From positions 1 through 25,666 of the forward strand of contig BRYA01000625.1 in the NCBI GenBank assembly GCA_030267965.1: a stretch of 25,666 nt of DNA, written 5' to 3'. The notes below the pieces were generated by a model that was not told where the DNA came from, did not search any database, and worked only from the letters and a program-made list of their open reading frames with translations. A program made the position numbers and the translations under genes. Every line of letters starts with the position of its first letter. Position 1 is the stretch's first letter. This stretch comes from Triparma columacea. Lineage: Eukaryota; Sar; Bolidophyceae; Parmales; Triparmaceae. Positions 9,182 to 19,636 of this stretch are shown piece by piece.

Positions 9182-9422
9182 TTTGCTTCAAGACCGGGGA
9201 GCCCGGGGTCAATCGAAGTCAATGAATGAATCCTGATTTGGACGAAAGTCAGGCCCTAATAAAACCAAAACTGACTGTTTTTTCCCCCCAAATTCGTCAT
9301 ACAACGACACAATTACCATTACACTCAATACACACCTAACTAAACTCTTACCAAACAACAATTATCTCCAAGAAGGCCTTCATCAAATAAACACCACCTG
9401 ACTCGCTTACTCTGTCAAAAAG
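9182..9422. promoter_or_regulatory. divergent intergenic promoter region
   Basis: These 241 bp separate the start codons of two divergent genes (9181 minus, 9423 plus), so both promoters and 5' leaders should lie here. The sequence is A/C-rich on the plus strand (for example around 9290-9400). I see no convincing TATA box or operator-like palindrome. Confidence 0.45.
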
Positions 9423-11736
9423 ATGCGTCCAAACATCACTCTCTATCCACGACAATCTCGTCATCTTCGTCTACAAATATTCTTATTTGCCGTTATCTTC
9501 CTTCTATCGCCAACGTTAGCTTTCCTTGCGCCTCCATATCACTCTCTTACCCCCCCCAACCTCCGTCCTCATTCTCCTCCAACCTCTCCTCCAACCTCTC
9601 CTCCCTTCTCTCCTCCAGCTACGCGTCTAAAAGCTCTCCCATCCTTACCACCAATCCCACTTACCCTTACACCAGTGCAAACTGATCTCCTCACCTACCT
9701 TGTCAAGTCTCTAATTGATACTCTCGTCCCGACCCTTTCTCTCCTGTTACTAATATCCTTCACCGCAAGGGTTGCAAAGTCTTCCAAATCATCCTCCCGT
9801 TCTTCTCCCTCCTCCCCCCCCTCTTCAACCTTTGATTCCTACTCCCGATACTTTGATGATTCACCCCCTCCCCGTCAATCTCCACTCCGCCGCATCTTAT
9901 CACTCTCCTCTTCCCCCAAATCATCAGAAGATCCATCTCTACCTCCTTACGAGTATCTCCGGGTAACGAAGCTGAACGAGAAGTACAGTTCCTACAGCTA
10001 CACCCTTACCGCAACCACGGAGTCTACGCCAAAGGCTAGAATCGATTACAGAAGGAAGGGTGTGGCGGAGATTATTAAGGAGAACGTTGGGAACTACGGG
10101 CACGATGAGGTGGGGGGAGGAGGTGCTTTTATTACCGCCGATGTAGGAGAGGATTTAATCGAAGCGGAGAGGTGAGTTTGGTGGGGGGGGAAGGAGAATC
10201 TGAAAAACGTGATTAATTATTATACCTCACCTCTAATATCTCACCTCTCAAAATAATATGGCTCACGCAACACACGCGCAATACTACACCTTCACCTTTC
10301 TTAGTGAGCTTCTAGAGTCTGGTAAATTGATCCGTGATGAGATTCGTACCCTCCGCAAATCCCTAGGCATGATGATCGGCGATGAGGTTGAGGAATGGAT
10401 AGGTGAATACGACGTCGGTGGCGATTCCCATGAGACCAAGGGTGGTGAAAAGGCGAAGGAAGTTAACAAGGACGATAAGAAAGGATCATTGACAAGCTTC
10501 AAAAGTAACCCCATGCTCAAAATGATCAAGGCCTCAAGAGAGGACAAGATAATCGACAAGCTCGGTTCCCTGGAGGCCTCCCTCGCCAGGCTCGAGAACG
10601 ATTTCATCCGGAGCGTCGCGAACACTGTGGCGCACTCCATCGCCGCCGGGAAGGTCGTGGGGGCCAGGGAGGCTGCGGCGGCTAGGGGGATGGCGAAGGA
10701 ATTGAGGAGGAGAGGGAAAGAGGAAGGGTACGGGAGCATTCTTGACGACCTGGAGGAGAGGCCTATCGCCAAGATGTTGAAGGGTAAGGGTGAAGTCAAG
10801 GCTGGGAAGGGAAGACTCTTCGTGCTCAACTTCCCGGGGGACACTACTGCAAGTCAAGTCTCCAACCTTAGGGAGGAGGTAAGAATGTGACAGATTCGAC
10901 GATAGTTTTGCTGCTGCACACTAACACGGCCCTTTCCGCTGCTCGCTGCGCTCGCTTGCCAGATATCCGCCGTTACCTTATCCTGCCGTCCTGGCGACGA
11001 GGTTCTTGTTGTCCTTCAGTCCGGCGGTGGTACCGTAACAGGTTACGGTCTCGCTGCCGGTCAGCTCGAGAGGCTCAAGTCAGCCGGCTGCAGGCTGACA
11101 GTCGCGGTGGAACAGGTCGCAGCTAGCGGGGGATACATGATGGCGTGCACGGGGGACAAGATCGTCGCGAGCCCGTTCGCCGTCCTCGGGAGCATCGGGG
11201 TTATCAGCGACCAGCCCAACGTTTACGAGAGACTCAAGAGGGAGGGGATTGAGTTCTCGACTGTCACGGCGGGGAAGTTCAAGAGGACTTTAACGCCCAC
11301 GAAGAAACCTACGAAGGAGGACTTCGAGAAGAGCAAGGAGGACGTGGAGGACATCCTCGTGCTCTTCAAGAACTACGTTGCGAGGAACAGGCCAACCCTA
11401 GACATTGATAAGGTGGCCACGGGGGAAACTTGGTTCGGGAAGGACGCGCTGGAGATGGGACTTTGCGACGAACTCAAGACTAAGGATGACGTCATAATCG
11501 AGTACGTTAGGGGGGGATGGGAATGCTACGAGATTGAGTATGATGAGAGCTTGGGGGGAGGGGGGGGAGGGGGGGGATTGCCATTCGGGGGAATTAAGGA
11601 AGGGGGGAGGATCAGGAAATTCATCACGGGAATGGTCAAAGATGCTATGACGGAGGAACTAGGGATGGGGAGGGGAGAGGAGATTGAGAGGAGGTATATG
11701 ATGAAGGATGATGTGGGAGAGAGAATCAGGTTCTGA
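9423..11736 (+). CDS. sohB: plastid-targeted S49 serine peptidase, SohB type
   Basis: Exons 9423-10171, 10305-10878 and 10963-11736 (698 residues; introns 133 and 84 bp, phases 2 and 0). Residues ~17-36 are a signal peptide ending LLSPTLAFLAPP: a Phe right at the likely cleavage site, then a Pro/Ser-rich, acid-poor stretch, the classic bipartite plastid signal of secondary-plastid algae. A membrane helix follows near residues 85-110. The domain match is to bacterial SohB: LRVTKLNEKY, F-P-G-D-T-T-A-S-x-V-x-N-L-R-E-E, VTGYGLAAGQL, then the nucleophile Ser496 in VAASGGYMMA and the general base Lys548 in AGKFKRTL; TGETWFGKDALEMGL is also typical. Both splice joins fall inside conserved motifs and restore them. 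Likely role: membrane-associated Ser/Lys peptidase in the plastid, clearing signal peptides or membrane fragments. An odd run of eight Gly (about 11552-11577) sits near the C-terminus. Confidence 0.9.
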
Positions 11737-11862
11737 ATAATGAGGAAGATGTGGGAGAGAGGATTGCAGGGAGTGGGAGCGGCAAGGGTAAATTGCTGAT
11801 CTCAACAAAACCAAAAACAAGAGCTATATTGCAGTGTGTAAAACGACACATTATATTTCCCC

Positions 11863-13301
11863 TCAATCTCCTCCCCCCCTGCCTTCCTTTAACGCCTCAA
11901 GTTCCCCCTCCAGTTCCTCCACCCTATCCTCCGCGCTCCCCAGGTCCCTGAACAGCATGGTGTTCTCGTCTTTGTACCTCTGCATTTCCGCGTACAGAGT
12001 CTCCCTTTCAGAGAGGAGGTCTGAGAGCTGGCTCTTCTTTATCGTCACTAAGTCCTCCCCCCCGCCCCCACCGCTCTCCCCGTCACCTAAGCTTAAGGGG
12101 AGAGGAGTGGGTGCGCCGTCGTCCCCCATGTTCGAGAGCGTCAACATGTTGCTTAGGGCCCTCTCCTCATCGTTCATGCTGCGGGGCTCAAAACACAGAC
12201 CGGCCTCTGCAGAGTTTGGCCGGGAACTTGTGCTGTTGTAGAGGTCAAGGTCGGAACCTATGGACTGGGAAGGGGGGGTTATGGGGAGGGGCCCGTTCTT
12301 GTAGGAGGACTTGGTGGTAACGGGTATGGTGGAGGTGTTGAGGAACTGAGAGAGGGGGGGGGGGAGGGGGGGGGAGAGCGAGTGGGATTAGTTGAGGTTA
12401 ACCAAACTTGCGATGTCTGCAGTCTGCAGCAACGCTGTCTTTCGCGGGAACCTCACCTGCATGACTGCCGAGCAGTCGTCCGGAGACGCTTGCTGGAGGC
12501 ACAGTGTCAAGTACCTCTCCAGGGCCCTCTGCCTGAACATGATGACGTCCCCCTCCAGATTCCCGAACCATTTTTTCGGGGGGAGGGCCTTCTTAATTGA
12601 GATGACGCCGTAGCCGGCGTCATTAAGGACCTCGTGGAGGTCAACGAAGTCGGAGTACCTCTTGGCCAGTTGCCATTTTCTAAGAGTAGGTTTGGCAGGG
12701 GGGTGGGGGGAGGAGGAACATCAGTTGTTGTTGAGGTTTGATACTCCAGTTATAGATGTACAAAGCAACGACACTAAACGATCCCCACGCTCTCCCCTCA
12801 CCTGCCGTCTCCCTTCCTCTCTATAACCTCCATCTCATAAACAGTGAAGCTCCCATTATCATTTGTGACTTTATTATTCCCGCACATCTTCACCTCGAAA
12901 GGAACCCCGCCGTTCTCGAAGGTGTCGAACTCATCGAACTGACAGTATCGATCGGCGTCGTCGATGAAGAATTTCTCACCCGTGTCAAGGTTCTTCACCT
13001 TTCAGAATGAAAGAGATAGACGGAGAAGATGTTAGGGGGGAGAGGGGATGAGGGAGGGGGGGGGGGGACAAGGGTTAGCGCGGGACGAAGCGGGGGAGGA
13101 GATAGAGAAAGGAGCGCATGCGAGAATATAAAATATACACTGTGTCCAAGATGTTTACCTGAGGACAAGAGATGAGACGGGAGAGGGAGGAGGGGGGGAG
13201 AAGAGGGAAGGGAACAGTGGTGAGCACGTAGAAGACGCTTTGAGGGGTCTTGGGACGAGTTAACGTACCTCATACGATTGGTTGACCTCCGCGAGCGACA
13301 T
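11863..13301 (-). CDS. PX (phox homology) domain protein with C-terminal coiled coil
   Basis: Exons 13301-13269, 12998-12802, 12679-12457 and 12345-11863 (311 residues). The first exon codes only MSLAEVNQSYE. Introns are phase 0, 2 and 0, with acceptors after C/T-rich tracts (the last behind a long C-run). The PX domain covers ~45-150: FTVYEMEVIERKGDG, then WQLAKRYSDFVDLHEVL with Arg84 of R-Y-S-D-F, the usual PtdIns3P-contacting arginine, then K-A-L-P-P-K-K-W-F (the P-P-x-K segment) and R-Q-R-A-L-E-R-Y-L. A Ser/Thr/Pro-rich linker follows, then a ~55-residue coiled coil (KKSQLSDLLSERETLYAEMQ onward). Such proteins bind phosphoinositides on endosomes and tether or sort cargo. No BAR, SNARE or kinase domain is seen. 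It is divergent with the kinase gene at 13402 and convergent with the S49 peptidase gene, whose stop is 126 bp away. Confidence 0.85.
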
Positions 13302-13401
13302 CTGAGGTTGAGGGGTGTTGGAATTGAGAAGATCAGGAAAGATCGATTGATTGATATTAGGAGAGGAAATCGAGGATCCCAAAATTCTTCTTCAAAAAGA
13401 T
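13302..13401. promoter_or_regulatory. 100-bp bidirectional promoter region
   Basis: Only 100 bp separate the ATG of the PX gene (13301, minus) from the ATG of the APH-fold kinase gene (13402, plus). Both starts are supported by splice structure and homology, so the two core promoters and leaders must share or nearly share this DNA. No clear TATA box; the centre (about 13340-13375) is A/T-richer with gatcgattgattgat. Confidence 0.6.
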
Positions 13402-15495
13402 ATGGATGAAGATACAACGTCAAGCGAGAAGATGAAGCGCGACAGTGATATAAAGATGGAAATTGTAAGTATTTCGTGGTGTCCTTGTACGTCCAAGTCT
13501 CTCCAACTCTCATGAAAGAGTCATATTTATGATCATGACGTTTGAGAGCGGTTCTCAAGGTAAATCTAAAACTAACTTTAAGCCGTTCTTATTGCTTTAT
13601 TGACGCTTCATCACCCGACGCAGGTTCTCGACATCATCAAGGGCCTCTGTCATGCCGACTCCAAGGTCAAGGAGTTTGTTGAACTGTGTAATTCCATCAC
13701 TCCCTTAACTCCGCTTGAGGTAAGCATTTTATGAGCATTTTGTTAACAATTTAACGAGGATTTTAGGGGGGGTGGGGGTATGGAAGATCATGTTGAAGGG
13801 TACATACAACTTGACCTACAACTTTACTTGCAACTTTACTTACAAACAACCCTCCTTCCTTGCACTCAGATCACAGTACTCTCTGGCGGGCTTACAAACT
13901 ACTCCTACAAGATCCACGTTGCCGATAAGGCCGTTTTCGCTAAGCTCGCCTTTAACTATGCTCTATGGAACCCTGATTGGGACGGGAAATATGACGTTGT
14001 AAGAACGGAGAATGAGGCTCTAATGATGTCCAAGTTCCACACCCTCTCTCCAGACAACGTTGCTGTTCCTCTGCACATTTGTGACGTCACGCACCCATCT
14101 ATGCCATCCTCTGAGATGAAGGTGAGCATGGGTAAAAATGAAGACGACTGCTACAGTCCCCTCTAACAGAATTATATCTGCTCGTCGCTTCGCTCTGTCA
14201 TCCCCCCCCTGCACTCGCAGCTCCTCGTAACCACTTGGGCTTCTAACGACGAGCAGCTCAGCAACCAGTTCATTGATGGTCACGCCGACACACGCGTCGC
14301 CTCCTCCCTAGCCCTGGCCCTTGCTAAGCTCCACCAAGAGCCGTTCGACCCCGCCTTTAACGACGGGGTCCGTGGAGTTTACTTGAACATAGTCGAGCAG
14401 ACGTTGGACAAGATGAAGGAACTCGAGGAGGGGGGTCGAAAGGAGGGCCTCCCAAGGACGACAGCCTACATCGATGTCCTCCCGGACTCCCCAGTGGCGC
14501 TATATGAAATCGCCAAAGAAAACTACGGGAAACGTGAGGCTCTCGTTCACTCTGACGTGCATGGATTCAACGTCCTTGTCGAGGTAAGGGTTACTTCATG
14601 GGTCCCTCGTTAACACTGAACCCACCTCACGAACCCCCCCACCCCCCCGCGCGCTTCTTAGCACAAACCTTCCCTCGCTGAACTCTCAACATTCGGTCCC
14701 ACTGGCACCTTCACTCTCTGTGACTGGGAAATGTGTTACGCAGGTCCCATCGGCCGAGACCTCGGTATAATGGCGGCCTTCCCCCTGGCGTGCGCGCTCT
14801 CCCACGCCATCTCCGGTCACCCCGACGCATCCTATGACGTCACAAATTTCGTAGAGATCTTCTGGTCGACCTACGTCGCTGCACGCGCCAAGACAGAAGG
14901 CCCAACTCGAGCCTGTGAGATGTATAGGAACGCCATCGGATGGACAGGGATGTTCCTCTCCTTCTACGTCTTGGCAGACATCCACTTGGAGTTCCTGCCC
15001 CTTTCAACGACGAGCAGGGACTTTGAAATAGTGCAGGACTCTCTTGGGATCCTGACGCTCAATCTTCTGCGCTTGGGGTTCAGCGAGTGCACGACAGGCT
15101 CAACGCTCCCCGAGCTCAAGGCTGCGTTCGCGGCCGCCGTCGACGAGCAGGTAATGTTCGTGCAGCAGACTGAGCAGGGAAGGAGGCCGAGCAGGACGAG
15201 GAGGTCGAGCAGGCTCAGGGAGAGCGGGGTTAGGGTGAGCGATACGAACATGCAGGTGCCGCAGAGCAGGACGCTGAGGGGGAAAGTTATGGCTGTCGTT
15301 GCGATGAAGAGGATCGAGAAAGGAATCAAGGGTATGTTTGTCAAGGATGTGGGCGAGAAGGAGGAAGGGGGGAAGGAGGAGGACGCGAGGAAGGATGGTG
15401 GGGGAGAGAAAGGGAAGAAGGAAGATGAGAAGGAGATGCAGACGTCACGAGGACGTAACGGGGCCACGACGAAGAGATTCTTTACGTCGTTTTGA
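13402..15495 (+). CDS. APH-fold small-molecule kinase (choline/ethanolamine kinase or methylthioribose kinase type)
   Basis: Exons 13402-13464, 13624-13719, 13870-14121, 14221-14583 and 14662-15495 (535 residues); all four introns are phase 0 with GTAAG/GTGAG donors. Nucleotide-binding loop L-S-G-G-L-T-N-Y-S-Y-K-I-H is very like choline/ethanolamine kinases. The catalytic loop is ALVHSDVHGFNVLVE (Asp249, Asn254) and the metal-binding motif is LCDWEMCYAGPIGRDLG (Asp279, Glu281). The second motif with G-P-x-G-x-D-L-G also recalls methylthioribose kinase (D-P-E-F-A-x-x-G-P-M-G-x-D-I-G), so the substrate cannot be fixed from sequence alone. A basic/acidic low-complexity tail of ~110 residues (G-R-R-P-S-R-T-R-R-S-S onward) is outside the fold and ends R-F-F-T-S-F. 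Expected cytosolic, feeding either phospholipid head-group synthesis or methionine salvage. Confidence 0.8.
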
Positions 15496-15832
15496 ATGTC
15501 TGTTGAAAGGTGATGCTGTACAGACGCTCGAATGACACACGGACGCCCAGGGAAGGAGGGAAGGGGGGGGTGGAGGATGACAAATGGGGGGTCAACAGCG
15601 ACGAAATGATGAGAAATCCTCTTTAAAACGGGGTAATTATTACACCGTTTAAAGAAGAAAATAAAAATCAGCCCAGACCACTGTTGATTTGGGGCCACTT
15701 TTTACAGTTAGGCCCAGAAGATCTCTCCGTCCGTTACTCCTATACCTACACCCTAAAATAATCGACTTGACATCTAACGCGCAGCTAAGGCATAGCGGAG
15801 ACAGCCCCTCGTCGTAAAAAGCCTATCAGAAA
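15496..15832. other. intergenic region, tandem gene spacing
   Basis: 337 bp between two plus-strand genes. The first half is a G-rich, purine-rich 3' flank; around 15640-15670 it becomes A-rich (gaagaaaataaaaatcagcc). The second half is the leader/promoter of the PNGase F-like gene. No RNA gene, hairpin terminator or repeat was recognised. Confidence 0.4.
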
Positions 15833-17854
15833 ATGATTATCGGCCCGCCCAAAATCCTGCTCGCCTTCGTCTTGTCTGCTTCACACGTGTGCGCTTCGCT
15901 TCCTCCTGCAACCAATTTAAATGAAGACTATGTCAACAATCAGCTGGTCTCGTTCAACATCGAGACAACGCAAGGACAGCAGTTATCCAGTGACAACACC
16001 GACCCAATGGTCTTCATGAAGTACAATAGCTCTGACCCTTTCTCAAAGCACATGATTTCGGAGGGGAGCATCGCTGATTTCGTCGGCATGGCTGATTTCC
16101 CTGAAAAGACGACTTTCGTCTTTTCTGCCTACACGGCCGAAGACCTCGACGAACTCCAATCGGCTCTTCCTGTCTCTCCCCAGTTTGTCTTTGCCGAGTC
16201 TTTGGATGAAATCGATGTGCTACTCAATACTTCGTGGAACTCTCCCGTCCTCACATTGTCCACGAGTAGCGGAGTTGCCACGAACCGACTGGATTGCTAC
16301 TATGGCAGCTGCGCATGGCCCGACGAACAGGACTTCGATCTCCCTTTGCTCAACGGTGGATCTGGATGTTCTTCCTCCGAGTATCCGTCGGATGCAGCTA
16401 GTGGAAGTTACGTAATAGTTTATCCGCACGGCGCCTGCAGTCCCACCGACGCGGCGAAAGTCGCCTCTAAGGTGAGAATTGGAAGAGGTGACTAAGGTTA
16501 CCTCCTTGCCCCCCTCCACTCTCACCCCCGTCCCGTCTTCTCGAACCATATCAAGCTGAGTTACAACGTAATTGTCGTTCAAGAAGAAGGCGAAGATTTA
16601 GAGCTCATCAGCAGCGAAGACGACGTAGACGGACTCAACATCGTTGCGACCATGATCGGTTTTGAGCCAGGCAGTGAAATCATTGATTCATTTGAAGCGG
16701 CCGATAACGGTGTTTTGAATGTCACTTTGAGTTACGATGTCGTGCCTGGCTTCTTTGCCTCGGTGAGCGCGGGAGGGAGACTGCTAGAGATCGGCTGGGA
16801 AAAGTTGCCTACGCTGCAAATGCTTGGCTGGGCGGCCCAGTGGCTGGAGTACAAGTCTGCCCTTGACACGACCCTGTCTTCGGAGGAGGCGCTAGTGGTC
16901 CCTATCTTCGAGTTTGACCTGATGCAAGAGGCAGCGAGCGTGACCATGACCCTGCCTGTCTCCGAGAGTGACTTGAGGGCCGGAGGATTTGACGCCATGA
17001 ACGTCGAGTTCGCCCTTGGCTGTGACGGCGGTCAGGACCAGGACTGCAGCATCTGGGATCACTGCATCACCTTCACGGCCGACTGCGGGGATGGAGAGGA
17101 GAATTTGAAGAACGAGCCTGGAGGGGCCTCAGATGAAATCGGGCGCTGGGTTACTTCGTTCCGACGGGGCGTGGGCCACTTCCTCACCGATGCTAGCCCT
17201 CTGTTCAAGAAGATCTTCGCCGGAGATGATGTTGACACTCCCCCCACCTGCATGTTCAAGATTCAAACCGAGGGTGAGCCCTGGAGGGCAACCCTAAGTC
17301 TGCGCTTCACCAAGTCAGACGATGCAGAGGCGGAATCCTCCTTGCCAAGCGAGACCCGGCCGATAATTTACGAAAACATGGCGACCAAGTTTGCTGGAAA
17401 GGAATACAATGAAAATAGGTCATTTGTATTCGACGTGCCTGAAGGAACCACTAAGGTCCTCCTGCATGCCCTCATCACCGGTCATGGCCAGTGCGAGTTC
17501 CTGCCGAGCAGCCATCAGTGGATTTTCAACGACAACAACAGCACCGTCTTTTCCTCGAGTGATATAGCGTACAGCAGCTATATGCTTGCGGGAACGCCCT
17601 TCGGGTGCGCCAACAGGACCGTGGAGGGCGCGGTTCCCAACGAGCACGGCACGTGGTACTATGGAAGGGGAGGTTGGTGCGACGGCATGGACGTCAAGCC
17701 GCTCGTTTTTGACGTCACGAGTGAGGTCGAAGTGGGGTCGACGAACTCTCTGCGCTACTATGGACTCGGCTATCTCAGTGGGCCAATAGGCAAGGGTGAC
17801 GAGGACGGCTGCGGCGGCTACATCCTGATGTCAAGCAATCTTGCCTTTTATTGA
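15833..17854 (+). CDS. secreted PNGase F-like peptide:N-glycosidase with PA-like N-terminal region
   Basis: Exons 15833-16471 and 16556-17854 (645 residues, phase-0 intron of 84 bp). A signal peptide is plain (PPKILLAFVLSASHVCA). Residues ~40-260 resemble a protease-associated (PA) fold, with V-I-V-Y-P-H-G-A-C-S-P-T-D-A-A crossing into N-V-I-V-V-Q-E-E at the splice. The remainder matches the two jelly-roll domains of bacterial PNGase F: FEFDLMQEAASVTMTLPVS, C-S-I-W-D-H-C-I-T-F (likely catalytic Asp), EIGRWVTSFRRGVGHFLTD, then T-T-K-V-L-L-H-A-L-I-T-G-H-G, EHGTWYYGRGGWCDGMDVKP and a C-terminal G-Y-I-L-M-S-S. Many Cys suggest disulphides. The reaction would be hydrolysis of the Asn-linked glycan amide of glycoproteins, outside the cell or in an acidic vacuole. 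The enzyme family is best known in Bacteroidota, with scattered eukaryotic members; activity here is inferred. Confidence 0.85.
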
Positions 17855-17958
17855 TCTTCAAAAAAAAAACATGTTCTTTCAGTGTTCTTGTTCTTTCTTT
17901 TTTGGTCACACCATTGGTCACACCAAAATATCGACTTTCTCATTCATTTCAACGTGAT

Positions 17959-19332
17959 ATGTCAAAAAGAAAGTCTGAAGGTGGCGATAACATAATCGAG
18001 GTACTAGATCCGAATAATTTGGACGTCGTTGATGACGTTTCAGAAGTATTAGAAGAGTCTGATTCAGCTGCCGAGGAGGAGGAGGAAGAGGAGGAAGAGG
18101 AGGTGGAGGAGGAGGAGGAGGAGGTGGTGGAGGAGTCTTCGTCTGAGGATTCTGTGGACTTGACGATGCTCAAGGTGAAGGAACTCAGAGAATTGTTGAA
18201 GACAAAGGGCTTGAACACGACAGGCAAGAAAGCGGAGCTGGTAGAGAGATTGCAGCAGGCGGAGGAGGAGGAGGAAGAGGAGGTGGAGCTGGAGGTGGAG
18301 GAGGAGGAGGAGGAGTATGAGGAAGAGGAGCCATGGTTCTCTTATCGGGCTTGCGAAGACGATGATGGAGGGGAATACATCACCCCACTGGCCCTTTTTT
18401 GCGGTGCTGGAGAGAGTGGCTTCGGCGAGGCGTCAATTCGGTCATTATGGACTGACACCGTCACGAAATACCTGGAGGGAGCGACGCTCGACTCGCTCCT
18501 CAACGGCCTCAACGGCAGCAGCCTTTTCGGCAGGGGCAGCAGTAAACTTACATTCGATAAAAACACAAACCATCCCACAATCCAACAGCAACTGTTCCTC
18601 CACGAAGACTATCATTCGAAGTACAGCCAAGGGATCGGATACTGTAGTATGCTCCCCCTGCACTTCGCGATCGTGGCAAATTCGCCCGCCATTGTAAAAA
18701 AAATGCTCCAAATGATGCAAGAGGAAGACAGCGATACCCTCTACAAAGAGCTGTTGGACAACACAAGTAGAGGTTCTGAATGGGGCGAAAGCTTTGCAGA
18801 GGGAACCCCCCTCCACATGGCGCTCGGCAGCAATGAAGACTTGGAGTTGATCTCTCTCCTTATCACCCTTTGCCCGCAGGCACTCTTCCGCCCCCTCGAA
18901 TACCCCCCTGGTTGTCCGACGATCCCGCTCTTCAAGATTACGACCAACACCGACACTGAGATCCGCGACTTTGTGTCACGTAAGACGAACTTTTGGTACC
19001 TCATGGACACCAAGGTCGACCACTGCGTTAGCAACCTCGTTGCGTCTGTGGAGCGGAGGGGGCTCGGAGATTCGCTTGTTGGGGAGGCAGCGGCTTTTTA
19101 TCGAGTCTGGGCGGACTTCAAAGCCCGACCGGGCCTCTTTTTATTCGAGCGGATCATGGCTTATGCGTCGTGGGGGGACATGGGGGAGGAGCGCCTGACG
19201 TCGTGCAACAACGGGGCAATCGAGGGGGAAGAGGGGTATGATAGCGACGAGCCAAAGAGCTGGAGATTTGACGCTGATACGGTGTTCGTCGTTGATGATT
19301 TTAAGGACGCGGCGGATATTTCGGATTATTAG
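17959..19332 (+). CDS. SAP-domain protein with acidic tracts and ankyrin-like repeats
   Basis: Single exon, 457 residues. The ATG at 17959 is the first in-frame ATG; the frame stays open upstream to 17851 but only from a TTG. The N-terminus is MSKRKSEGGD, then a Glu-rich run (~37-60). A SAP domain at ~68-102 (LKVKELRELLKTKGLNTTGK, then K-A-E-L-V-E-R-L) is the helix-hairpin that binds A/T-rich or scaffold DNA or RNA in nuclear proteins. A second Glu run follows. From ~225 on, two ankyrin-like units are visible (LPLHFAIVANSPAIVKKML; GTPLHMALGSNEDLELISLL), then a C-terminal region ending in acidic residues. A nuclear role is likely. It lies 104 bp after the PNGase F-like gene on the same strand. 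The upstream leader has a direct repeat of ggtcacacca (about 17903-17926). Confidence 0.75.
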   Translation: MSKRKSEGGDNIIEVLDPNNLDVVDDVSEVLEESDSAAEEEEEEEEEEVEEEEEEVVEESSSEDSVDLTMLKVKELRELLKTKGLNTTGKKAELVERLQQAEEEEEEEVELEVEEEEEEYEEEEPWFSYRACEDDDGGEYITPLALFCGAGESGFGEASIRSLWTDTVTKYLEGATLDSLLNGLNGSSLFGRGSSKLTFDKNTNHPTIQQQLFLHEDYHSKYSQGIGYCSMLPLHFAIVANSPAIVKKMLQMMQEEDSDTLYKELLDNTSRGSEWGESFAEGTPLHMALGSNEDLELISLLITLCPQALFRPLEYPPGCPTIPLFKITTNTDTEIRDFVSRKTNFWYLMDTKVDHCVSNLVASVERRGLGDSLVGEAAAFYRVWADFKARPGLFLFERIMAYASWGDMGEERLTSCNNGAIEGEEGYDSDEPKSWRFDADTVFVVDDFKDAADISDY

Positions 19333-19636
19333 GGAAACGAGGAGAAAGGAGTTGTGCTGTGCCGTTTTTCAAAGCTAAAGAATTCATTTTCAAAGCTAAA
19401 TCATGACTTCACTTCACTTCACTTCACTAGGATCCGAACAGGAGTACCAGTTTGGATGCACCTAAAATCAAACAAATTTTGAAAGTTCGTGTTTCACCGC
19501 TATTAAAACTTCTTTCTCAGGGCTACTTAGAAGCACACGCCTCTTCTATCCCTATTCTACACTGTTCTGGAACTGTAAACACCCACCCCCAACGTTAACC
19601 TCAAACTACCTGCAATTTACCCTGGATTCCTCAAGC
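19333..19636. other. intergenic region with two small direct repeats
   Basis: 304 bp between two plus-strand genes. It holds a 14-bp direct repeat (ttttcaaagctaaa at 19366 and 19387) and a pentamer array, acttc x4, at 19406-19425. The remainder is A/C-rich leader for the next gene. No gene or structured RNA was recognised. Confidence 0.5.

Noticed and set aside
12995..13558. 187-codon minus-strand frame across the divergent promoter
   Set aside because: It covers an intron, the promoter and the antisense of the APH-kinase first exon; His/Pro/Leu/Ser-rich, and the PX gene's spliced first exon lies inside it in a different frame.
17851..17958. extension of the SAP-domain gene to an upstream start with a hydrophobic leader
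   Set aside because: The upstream start would be TTG overlapping the previous stop; a nuclear-type SAP protein with a signal peptide is unlikely. ATG at 17959 preferred.
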